Source: Alphaproteobacteria bacterium
GTDB lineage: Bacteria > Pseudomonadota > Alphaproteobacteria > Acetobacterales > Acetobacteraceae
Length of the DNA: 11,648 bases
Reading direction: 5' to 3'
Assembly (NCBI GenBank): GCA_026225015.1
Contig: JAMFRY010000103.1
Span: 1-11,648, forward strand
Each line of letters starts with the position of its first letter. The first letter of the stretch is position 1. Positions 1 to 5,496 of this stretch are shown here, piece by piece. A program made the translations under genes and the position numbers. The notes under the pieces were generated by a model. The model made no database searches. It was not told the origin of the DNA and worked only from the letters and a program-made list of their open reading frames with translations.

Positions 1-236
1 AGCCGGATGCCGCGATGGCCAGCATAGCCATGCTCGCCGGTAGCCGCTTCATAATGATCCGGATACAGATGGCGCGAGGCATAAACGTGATGGCTGCGGG
101 GCGCATGCAGGGCGGTTTTGGGCTCGGCCGACGCGGCATGCGCCCCGCAAAGCAAACCTAGCAAAATCGCCGAAGTTACCAACCGCGAACGCGTCCAGGC
201 CCCCAACGCGCTCACTCTGACCCAGCCAGCCTTCAT
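1..236 (-). CDS. His-rich secreted protein of unknown function, 5' part only
   Basis: Reading the minus strand from an ATG at 236-234 gives an open frame of 78 codons that leaves the window at base 1. The first ~35 residues look like a secretory signal peptide: a positively charged start (K2, R7, R16, R18), a hydrophobic stretch (ILLGLLCG) and a small-residue region with AHAASA just before a likely cleavage point. The exported part begins with about nine histidines in roughly 35 residues, mixed with Tyr and Arg. I do not recognise the family. The histidines could bind metal or simply reflect a low-complexity envelope protein. No strong ribosome binding site precedes the ATG; an upstream ATG ten bases or so before it runs straight into a stop. 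Function is not assigned because the C-terminal part is missing. Confidence 0.55.
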   Translation of the reverse strand, partial: MKAGWVRVSALGAWTRSRLVTSAILLGLLCGAHAASAEPKTALHAPRSHHVYASRHLYPDHYEAATGEHGYAGHRGIR

Positions 237-525
237 CCGCGAAGTCTCATTCCCTGATTGCCCTCAAAGCATTTTGCCATGTGTCCGGGCTAAGGGTGGA
301 TTGCGGATTTCGCAACACGAATCTGATGCAAAATTACAACACCGCAAGAAAATCGAAATTCACGCCTCTTGCTTACAAAAAATTTGGGACAGGTTTCCTA
401 TTTCTGATTTTCTGCGGGCTATTTTACGCTGCTGCCTCGATCCCACGCTCCTGTAGGCAAACGAAATTAGCAGCAAAATCAAACGTTAGCAAGTCGTAAA
501 TAATGTTAAGCTTTAGATGGATTTT
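237..525. other. AT-rich intergenic spacer, no convincing gene
   Basis: This 289-base gap lies downstream of the Rid-family gene and upstream of the left-edge secreted-protein gene, both on the minus strand, so it should hold a terminator for the first and a promoter for the second. It is visibly richer in A and T than the coding DNA, especially 300-525. I see no clear -35/-10 pair and no good hairpin plus T-run. A short inverted repeat, TTGCG-gattt-CGCAA, sits at 301-315. Two plus-strand open frames cross the region but have no family resemblance and no ribosome binding site. Confidence 0.5.
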
Positions 526-876
526 TTAACGGCAGGCTGTCACCATTATTTCAACCAGGTAATGCGGATCGGCCAGAACGGCCTGCACGCAGGCCCTTGC
601 CGGCGCTCCGCCCTCCGGCAGCCACGCTGACCACACCGCGTTCAAGGCCTCCCGGTCTGTGATATGTTTGAGCCAGATATGCGCCTGCAGCAGGCGGGTA
701 TGGTCCGTGCCATGCGTTTCCAGCAAGGCGTCGATCTGCGCCAGCACGTCCTTGGTCTGCCCCGTTATGTCGAGGGAAACATCGGATGGGACCACGCCCT
801 GCAGGTAGACAAAGCCATGATACTCGACGGCTTTGGCAAGGATCTGGTTGGCTTCGGTGCGAATGATGCGGCTCAT
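526..876 (-). CDS. Rid family (YjgF/YER057c/UK114) protein, probable enamine/imine deaminase
   Basis: A 116-residue protein with the Rid fold signature. The N-terminal part carries the YHGFVYLQGVVP strand region. The C-terminal part carries the conserved Arg in GGAPARACVQAV (R94) and the conserved acidic residue in LVEIMVTA (E109), which correspond to the active-site Arg and Glu region of RidA. Deaminating family members hydrolyse reactive enamines/imines such as 2-aminoacrylate, released by PLP enzymes, to 2-oxoacids plus ammonia in the cytosol. The retained Arg argues for a catalytic rather than a merely structural member. It is slightly shorter than typical RidA (about 125-130 residues). 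The start is supported by GGAGAA eight bases before the ATG. It is the last gene of a four-gene minus-strand run, 24 bases after the lipoprotein gene. The exact Rid subfamily cannot be fixed here. Confidence 0.85.
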   Translation of the reverse strand: MSRIIRTEANQILAKAVEYHGFVYLQGVVPSDVSLDITGQTKDVLAQIDALLETHGTDHTRLLQAHIWLKHITDREALNAVWSAWLPEGGAPARACVQAVLADPHYLVEIMVTACR

Positions 877-900
877 GAGCGTTCTCCGATAGGTTGTCGC

Positions 901-1272
901 TTAAGGTTGATTCTGGATCCCGATGATCCGCGGCGCGGGCAACGGCGCGGCCGGCTCAGGCGCGGCCGGCGCTTCCGGATTGCCGTTCTCCATGCAATCC
1001 TTGATCTGATTGTTGCGCGCATCCAGCGTGCCCATGCGCTGCGCATCAAATACATGGTTGGGCGTTGCGGGATACAGCAAGCCATTCTGGCCGGTGCGGG
1101 CCAGGCCATTGTAATTGTCCGCCTGATACACCGCGTCAGCCTGTTGGGTACACGCGGCAAGATTGGCCTGCTCGGAATCCGATGCCGGCGCCGCGCAGGC
1201 CGCCAAAGCGCCAAAGGGCAGAATAACGCAGACTGCGCGCGCCCAGTTCAGCATGCCAGTTCCGGCCATCAC
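901..1272 (-). CDS. Small predicted lipoprotein, function unknown
   Basis: The protein of about 120 residues starts with a lipoprotein signal: a short charged start, a hydrophobic stretch (VCVILPFG) and the lipobox L-A-A-C with the cysteine at residue 26 counted from the GTG start. Ala follows the Cys, so outer-membrane sorting is more likely than inner-membrane retention. Two more cysteines (in AACTQ and KDCME) could form a disulfide in the mature chain. The C-terminus is rich in Ala and Pro, like a flexible linker. The start is uncertain: GTG 1272, ATG 1269 and ATG 1254 are all in frame. GGAGGAA at about 1289-1283 favours one of the first two, whereas the third gives the most standard signal length. 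It lies 36 bases after the unrecognised gene and 24 before the Rid gene, so co-transcription is likely. I do not recognise a family. Confidence 0.7.
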   Translation of the reverse strand: MMAGTGMLNWARAVCVILPFGALAACAAPASDSEQANLAACTQQADAVYQADNYNGLARTGQNGLLYPATPNHVFDAQRMGTLDARNNQIKDCMENGNPEAPAAPEPAAPLPAPRIIGIQNQP

Positions 1273-1308
1273 CTCAACCCCGTTCCTCCTGCCGTGTCCG
1301 CCGGAGCG

Positions 1309-1797
1309 TTAAAATTCCGCGGGCAATAGCGCCCGCAGGCTGGTTTCGGCGAAACCACCGGTTGGCGTCAATGGCGCAAGGCAAGCCGCCTGCAGCAAAG
1401 CGGGATGAATAGCCGCGCCGCTGCGTTTCAGGGTGAACCAGGGGCTTAGCCATTCCGCGCTGCCCATCAGCGCCACCAGCGCCAGCAGCCGCAGGCAGAG
1501 CGAGATCCCATAGGCGGTGGAAAGATCGGCGATGCGCTCCACCCCGCCAGTCCAACTCGCCGCATCGCGGTCGGCCAGCAGCAGATCGAGTGGCTGCATG
1601 TTGCCCTCGCGGAAGCGGAATGCATGGGTTCGTGCCGCTTTTCCGGTTGCGGCCGACAACGCCGCACCCCGCGCCGCTTCCCAGGCCTGCTCCAGATGCC
1701 GCTTGCTCACCGAGGGCAATTCCGGCGGCCCGAAGGGGATCAGGTGCAGCACCTCGCCTTGCGCGCCGTATTCGGTACGGATTTCCGATCCGCTCAA
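1309..1797 (-). CDS. Protein of unknown function, translationally coupled by a TTGA overlap
   Basis: A 162-residue open frame. Its proposed TTG start (1797-1795) overlaps the TGA stop of the upstream oxidoreductase gene in the four bases TTGA. No good ribosome binding site precedes it, which fits re-initiation by terminating ribosomes. The composition looks like a real protein: a mixed first half, a single hydrophobic stretch at about residues 95-115 (ISLCLRLLALVALMG) that could be one membrane segment, and a C-terminus around LAPLTPTGGFAETSLRALLPAEF. The rival frame on the same strand (1274-1825) is Arg/Gly/Ala-rich and looks like a shadow. I do not recognise a family. The context (after a quinone oxidoreductase, before a lipoprotein) gives no clear job. 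A start further downstream is possible, for example at the Met in REGNMQPL. Confidence 0.6.
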   Translation of the reverse strand: MSGSEIRTEYGAQGEVLHLIPFGPPELPSVSKRHLEQAWEAARGAALSAATGKAARTHAFRFREGNMQPLDLLLADRDAASWTGGVERIADLSTAYGISLCLRLLALVALMGSAEWLSPWFTLKRSGAAIHPALLQAACLAPLTPTGGFAETSLRALLPAEF

Positions 1798-2798
1798 CGG
1801 ACCCGCAGCATGATCTTGCCAACATGCGCGCTGCTCTCCATCAGCGCATGGGCAGCGGCGGCCTCTTCCAGCGCAAAGACCTGGTGAATAACCGGCGCGA
1901 TCCCGCCGCCTTCGAGCAGCGGCCAGGCATGGGCAAGCAGCGACGCGGCGATTGCGCCCTTCTCTGCCGTGCTGCGCGGGCGCATGGTGGAGCCGGTGAT
2001 GGTCAGGCGCTTGGTCATCACCGGGGCCAGGCTGAAGCCGTCGACTTTGTTGCCTTCCATCAGGCCAATCTGCACCAACCGTCCGCCAGTGCTAAGCGAT
2101 GCGACATTGCGGATTGTATACGGCGCGCCCACCATGTCGAGCACCACGTTGACGCCCTTTTTCTCCGTCAGACGGGCGATCTCGGCGGCAAAATCCATCT
2201 CCTTGTAGTTAATGGCGACCGCCCCCAGCCGCTCGATAAACCCGCATTTCCCGGCCGAACCGGCGGTCGCGAAAACCTTCGAGCCCTGCGCCGTGGCGAG
2301 CTGGATGGCGGTGATGCCGATGCCGGAGGTGCCGCCATGCACCAGCAGGGATTCGTCGGGCTTCAGCCGTGCGATATCAAACAGATTGGCCCAGACCGTG
2401 AAATAATTCTCCGGCAATGCAGCCGCCTGAACCTCATCATAGCCGGCGGGCCAAGGTAGACACTGGCTGGCGGGTGCGGTGACGTATTCGGCATAGGCGC
2501 CGCCATTGCACAAGGCGGTCACGCGCTCACCCAGGCTTATCGCGGTCACCGCGCTGCCCCGCGCCACCACCTCGCCCGCCGCCTCCAGCCCCAAGATCGG
2601 GCTGGCGCCGGGCGGTGGCGGGTAAAGGCCCTTGCGCTGCTGGACATCCGGCCGGTTGACGCCCGCCGCCTGCACGCGGATCAGCACATCATCATCCCTC
2701 ACTGCCGGCACTTGCGTCGCGCCAATGTGCAGCACTTCCGGGCCGCCGGGAGCGGTGACCTGCACATAGCGCATCATCCGAGGAATTTCTGTCGCCAT
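1794..2798 (-). CDS. NAD(P)H quinone oxidoreductase, PIG3-like, MDR superfamily
   Basis: This 334-residue zinc-independent medium-chain dehydrogenase/reductase has the expected order: an N-terminal GroES-like part (PGGPEVLHIG at 17-26, VQAAGVNRPDVQQRKGLYPPP at 42-62, GLEAAGEVV at 70-78), then a Rossmann half with the nucleotide-binding segment HGGTSGIGITAIQLA (154-168). The segment GSTMRPRSTAEK (269-280) is characteristic of the PIG3/TP53I3-like quinone reductases. The zinc-ligand cysteines of alcohol dehydrogenases are absent. Such enzymes reduce quinones or other electrophilic carbonyls with NADPH in the cytosol; the real substrate is unknown. The open frame extends upstream to 2888, but I choose the ATG at 2798 because GGAG lies nine bases before it and the added residues do not fit the family. 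Starts at 2777 or 2774 are also possible. It is the first gene of a minus-strand run and divergent from the substrate-binding protein gene. Confidence 0.9.
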   Translation of the reverse strand: MATEIPRMMRYVQVTAPGGPEVLHIGATQVPAVRDDDVLIRVQAAGVNRPDVQQRKGLYPPPPGASPILGLEAAGEVVARGSAVTAISLGERVTALCNGGAYAEYVTAPASQCLPWPAGYDEVQAAALPENYFTVWANLFDIARLKPDESLLVHGGTSGIGITAIQLATAQGSKVFATAGSAGKCGFIERLGAVAINYKEMDFAAEIARLTEKKGVNVVLDMVGAPYTIRNVASLSTGGRLVQIGLMEGNKVDGFSLAPVMTKRLTITGSTMRPRSTAEKGAIAASLLAHAWPLLEGGGIAPVIHQVFALEEAAAAHALMESSAHVGKIMLRVR

Positions 2799-2822
2799 GG
2801 CCAATAGCTCCGAAATTGAGGC

Positions 2823-2872
2823 GCCGGCGTCAAGGTGCAGCCGTGACTTGCGGGCCGCACTTTGACGGCCGC
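2823..2872. promoter_or_regulatory. Imperfect inverted repeat in a divergent promoter region
   Basis: Between the oxidoreductase start (2798, minus) and the binding-protein start (2925, plus), bases 2823-2838 and 2857-2872 form an inverted repeat matching at 13 of 16 positions. Its core is CGTCAAGGTGC / GCACTTTGACG (10 of 11). Each arm contains an outward-facing TTGACG, which resembles the -35 element of alphaproteobacterial housekeeping promoters. On the plus side a promoter starting there would leave a leader of about 28 bases. On the minus side it would start transcription at the ATG itself, so that half may only be an operator. GGCCGCAC also occurs twice directly (2853-2860, 2867-2874). 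A dimeric regulator site is the simplest reading. Confidence 0.4.
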
Positions 2873-2924
2873 ACCTGGCCGGCTGCATTGCATCCGGCGG
2901 ACCGGTCAGGCAATTTCCCGCCTG

Positions 2925-4076
2925 ATGAATTTTCCCCGCCGCAGTTTTATCGCAGCAAGTTGCACGGCGATTCCCCTAAGCTTCGTTGCCGCCAGGGCGG
3001 CAAACGGCGCCCAAAGCCCGCCCCCCCCAGCGGCGCCCAAAATCGGCGCATTGTTCCCGCTCTCCGGCGCCGATTCGCTGCTGGGCGATGAAGCGCTGCG
3101 CGGCGTGCTGCTCGCCGAGGACGCCATCAACGCGGCCGGCGGTATCGCCGCACAGAAATTAACCCTGGTCCTGGGCGACGCGCCCGATCAAAACCAGGTG
3201 GAGCAGACCACCCGGTCGCTTATCTCCGGCAATGTGAACGCGCTGTTGGGCACTGGCGTATCGGGCCTGTCTTATTCGGGCTCGGCCTCGGCGGAGCTGG
3301 CGCAGATACCGTATCTCGAGTTGGACGCCCCGGCGGATGGCATCACCGGGCGGAACTTCAAATTTCTGGTCCGTACCTGCCTGACCACGTCGATGCTGGC
3401 CGCCACCGCCATCGCCGCGATAAGCAAACATTTCCCGAACAAAAAAATCGGCCTGCTGTTCAACACCGGCGCCACCGCCGGGGCGATCGCCGCCGCCGCG
3501 CTGGCGCGGTGGCAGGCGCAGCAAATCACGCCGCTGCTCAGCATCGGCTATGCGGAGGACGCCGCCGATCTGCACGATTCGGCCGGCCGGTTGATGCGCG
3601 CCGGCGTCGAAATTCTGCTCCACGCCGCCGGCAGTGACGATGTGTTGGTCTTCTATCAGGCCATGCAGGATATCGGCTGGAAACCCCGTGCCTTGATTGG
3701 TTGCGGCGAGGGCTACGGATTGCGGGAGACCGCATTCGCGCTTGGGCCCGCCTTCAACGGCACCTATATCAGCGCAGCACCGTTCTACCCTCCAGCCGCC
3801 TCCGGCGTTGCCGGCGCCTACCTGGCCCGGTTCGGCATGCCGCCGCGCTCGGCTGATAGCCTGAGCGCTTATGTGGGCGCCAAGCTGGTCTTCGACCTGC
3901 TGGCTTCAGTGAATGGCGACACCACCAAATTGCTGGGCGCGTTCCATCAGGCCAACATCCCTGCAGGCGGTCTCGCCAATGGCTGGGGCATGGCTTTGGA
4001 TAAAACTGGCCAGAACATGCGAGCTTTCGCAACGTTGCAGCAATGGCAGAATGGCGGGCTGGTAACGCTCGATTGA
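2925..4076 (+). CDS. Branched-chain amino acid-type ABC transporter substrate-binding protein (Peripla_BP_6), orphan, Tat-type signal
   Basis: A 383-residue protein of the Leu/Ile/Val-binding-protein-like type I periplasmic fold. Residues 1-27 form a signal with a twin-arginine motif (PRRSFIAAS) and a likely cleavage at AARA. A Pro-rich linker (31-38) follows, then the family start KIGALFPLSGADSLLGDEALRG (39-60). Next come LAEDAINAAGGI (63-74), where these proteins describe the ligand-binding cleft, and the second-lobe segment KKIGLLFN (173-180). The open frame reaches back to a TTG at 2862, but the ATG at 2925 puts the signal peptide at the N-terminus; the ribosome binding site is weak. Ligands in this family range from branched-chain amino acids to amides, urea and aromatic acids, so the substrate is open. 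No permease or ATPase gene is nearby. A run of eight C at 3021-3028 encodes part of the linker. Confidence 0.85.
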   Translation: MNFPRRSFIAASCTAIPLSFVAARAANGAQSPPPPAAPKIGALFPLSGADSLLGDEALRGVLLAEDAINAAGGIAAQKLTLVLGDAPDQNQVEQTTRSLISGNVNALLGTGVSGLSYSGSASAELAQIPYLELDAPADGITGRNFKFLVRTCLTTSMLAATAIAAISKHFPNKKIGLLFNTGATAGAIAAAALARWQAQQITPLLSIGYAEDAADLHDSAGRLMRAGVEILLHAAGSDDVLVFYQAMQDIGWKPRALIGCGEGYGLRETAFALGPAFNGTYISAAPFYPPAASGVAGAYLARFGMPPRSADSLSAYVGAKLVFDLLASVNGDTTKLLGAFHQANIPAGGLANGWGMALDKTGQNMRAFATLQQWQNGGLVTLD

Positions 4077-4077
4077 T

Positions 4078-4572
4078 TCAAGCGGATGCGGCGCTTGCTT
4101 CCTCGTCAGGCGGCATGGCCGGCGGCGACCCATAATCGGGCTGTGCGAAAAATCTTCCTGGGAGGTCCGTCTCACCCAGATAGTGCAGTTGAAATAAAGC
4201 CCAGCTGCGCCGCCATACGCCGTCCTCCCGAACGAAGCGTTCAAAATACGTCGCGACGGAATTTCTGCCCCCGCCCGTCATCAGGGCGCTCTGTTCGGTG
4301 ACATAGGTTCGGCCGCTCGCCGTTTGCGCCGCAATTTTCAGAATGGAGGTTCGGAATGTCATCAGCACCCAGCGCAACCTGGCCAGGCGATCTTCAAGGA
4401 AGGCCACGCATTCGGATCGGCCGCACAAAACCCGCCCTCCGACACGCCATTCGCTATCCACCGTCAGGCAATTTCCGAAGGCGGAGAAATCCTTGCGGAA
4501 CACCGCGTCGCAATAGCGCGCCTGGGCAAGGCGGATCCCGGTTTCAGCGTGAACATATTCGGCGGTCTCCAC
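4078..4572 (-). CDS. SnoaL/NTF2-like protein of unknown substrate
   Basis: A 164-residue protein with the outline of the NTF2-like superfamily in its SnoaL-like branch. An N-terminal helix (IRLAQARYCDAVFRKDF, 13-29) is followed by FGNCLTVDSEWRVGGRVLCGR (32-52), with the typical Trp and the G...G pattern. Then come beta strands such as TYVTEQSAL (89-97) and ATYFERFVREDGVWRRSW (107-124), the common W...R/F ending of the cone-shaped pocket. Members include hydratases, cyclases, ketosteroid isomerase relatives and non-enzymatic ligand binders, so no reaction is assigned. The GTG start is chosen because a perfect AAGGAGG lies five bases upstream. It converges on the substrate-binding protein gene with one base between the stops, and is divergent from the hydroxylase gene. 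Confidence 0.75.
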   Translation of the reverse strand: METAEYVHAETGIRLAQARYCDAVFRKDFSAFGNCLTVDSEWRVGGRVLCGRSECVAFLEDRLARLRWVLMTFRTSILKIAAQTASGRTYVTEQSALMTGGGRNSVATYFERFVREDGVWRRSWALFQLHYLGETDLPGRFFAQPDYGSPPAMPPDEEASAASA

Positions 4573-4577
4573 GTAAT

Positions 4578-4584
4578 CCTCCTT
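4578..4584 (-). promoter_or_regulatory. Strong ribosome binding site fixing a GTG start
   Basis: On the minus strand AAGGAGG is followed by five bases (ATTAC) and then GTG at 4572-4570. This full match to the anti-Shine-Dalgarno sequence is the strongest in the window and settles the GTG as the start of the SnoaL-like gene. Confidence 0.8.
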
Positions 4585-4616
4585 GCGTTACCAGAGCCGT
4601 CGCGGTTTGCAGCCCA

Positions 4617-4641
4617 TTTCCCCCCATGCTACGGGGGGAAA
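4617..4641. repeat. Perfect 9-bp inverted repeat (hairpin or operator)
   Basis: TTTCCCCCC (4617-4625), a seven-base spacer ATGCTAC and GGGGGGAAA (4633-4641) form a perfect inverted repeat. A further GCAG/CTGC pair (4609-4612, 4642-4645) would extend the stem past a four-base bulge on the left. It lies in the 132-base divergent spacer between the SnoaL-like gene (start 4572, minus) and the hydroxylase gene (start 4705, plus). No T-run follows on either strand, so it is not a standard intrinsic terminator. It is probably an operator or a structured leader. Confidence 0.55.
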
Positions 4642-4704
4642 CTGCGGAGCCCCTGGCATCTGCAGCGTTTACCACCGGCAGAACAGGGGCACGAACCCGC
4701 AACA

Positions 4705-5466
4705 ATGGCAAAGAAATTCGTTTGGGGCCGCGCCTGGTACGGCCGCAGCTATGATCTGGGACGGATGAGCTTGGCCGAACTCTGGGCCGCCTTTCTCACC
4801 TATCCGGCAATCAATCTCTATGCGGGCCTCGCCTTGCTGTCCGGAGCCTACGCCCTCGGTCATGCGCATGGGGCAAAGGCGATTCTCCTGCCCGCTTTTT
4901 CGGTTATCCTGATCTACCCGCTGGCCTGGTACGGGCTGCACCGTTTTGTGCTGCATGGGCGCTGGCTGTACCGCATGCGCTGGAGCGCCGCTTTATGGAA
5001 GCGCATCCATTTCGACCATCACCAGGATCCGCACCGGCTCGCAGTGCTGTTCGGCTCGCCGCTGAACACCATCCCCACTATGGCCATCATCACCGGCCCG
5101 GTCGGCTACGCGTTGGCGGGCTGGACGGGGGCCATGGCAGCGTTCTGTGCATCGCTTATCACTACCTGCGTGTATGAATTCATCCATTGCATCCAGCATC
5201 TGAACATCAGGCCAAAAAGCCTGCTCGTGCAAAAACTCAAGCGAGAACATCTGATGCATCATTTCCAGAACGAAAACGGCAATTACGGTATCGTCAGCTT
5301 CCTGCCGGACCGGCTGTTTCGCTCCTATTACGCCAATGCCAGGGACAGGCGGAAAAGTGCAACCGTGTTCAACCTGGGCTACGATCTTGTGGAGGCGAAG
5401 CGCTATCCCTGGGTCATGCAGCTCACCGGCGCGCCGCCGCGCGACAAGCCGCCCGCCGCCCCCTAA
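4705..5466 (+). CDS. Fatty acid hydroxylase superfamily membrane protein, FA2H/Scs7-like; candidate ceramide hydroxylase
   Basis: A 253-residue di-iron membrane oxygenase with the histidine boxes in order: H79-R-F-V-L-H84, H102-F-D-H105-H106 (plus H110), H161-C-I-Q-H165 and H182-L-M-H185-H186-F. Hydrophobic segments lie at about 35-75 and 118-160. The pattern HRFxxH ... HxxHHFxxxxxxxGI resembles eukaryotic fatty acid 2-hydroxylase (FA2H/Scs7), which hydroxylates the acyl chain of ceramide using iron and O2. I infer hydroxylation of a sphingolipid because the next gene, 30 bases away, is the ceramide-synthase-like GNAT; sphingoid-base hydroxylation (Sur2-like) or a carotenoid/fatty acid substrate cannot be excluded. 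The frame is open back to 4324, across the SnoaL-like gene, but the ATG at 4705 fits: WGRAWYGRSYDLGR directly precedes the first membrane part. A start at 4765 is possible. The ribosome binding site is weak. Confidence 0.82.
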   Translation: MAKKFVWGRAWYGRSYDLGRMSLAELWAAFLTYPAINLYAGLALLSGAYALGHAHGAKAILLPAFSVILIYPLAWYGLHRFVLHGRWLYRMRWSAALWKRIHFDHHQDPHRLAVLFGSPLNTIPTMAIITGPVGYALAGWTGAMAAFCASLITTCVYEFIHCIQHLNIRPKSLLVQKLKREHLMHHFQNENGNYGIVSFLPDRLFRSYYANARDRRKSATVFNLGYDLVEAKRYPWVMQLTGAPPRDKPPAAP

Positions 5467-5496
5467 TTTTCTGGCACGTAATTTTACGGAACCTCC

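Noticed and set aside
118..499. Two overlapping plus-strand open frames (118-456 and 281-499)
   Set aside because: They lie in AT-rich spacer and opposite the signal-peptide gene, lack ribosome binding sites and show no protein-like family pattern.
1274..1825. 183-codon minus-strand frame overlapping the unrecognised gene
   Set aside because: Its product is dominated by Arg, Gly and Ala and looks like an out-of-frame shadow; the 1309-1797 frame has a more natural composition.
1590..2459. 289-codon plus-strand frame antisense to the quinone oxidoreductase
   Set aside because: It is a GC-driven shadow of a gene with clear MDR motifs on the other strand.
4324..4704. N-terminal extension of the hydroxylase frame
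   Set aside because: It runs antisense through the SnoaL-like gene and its ribosome binding site, and adds residues unlike the family; ATG 4705 is preferred.
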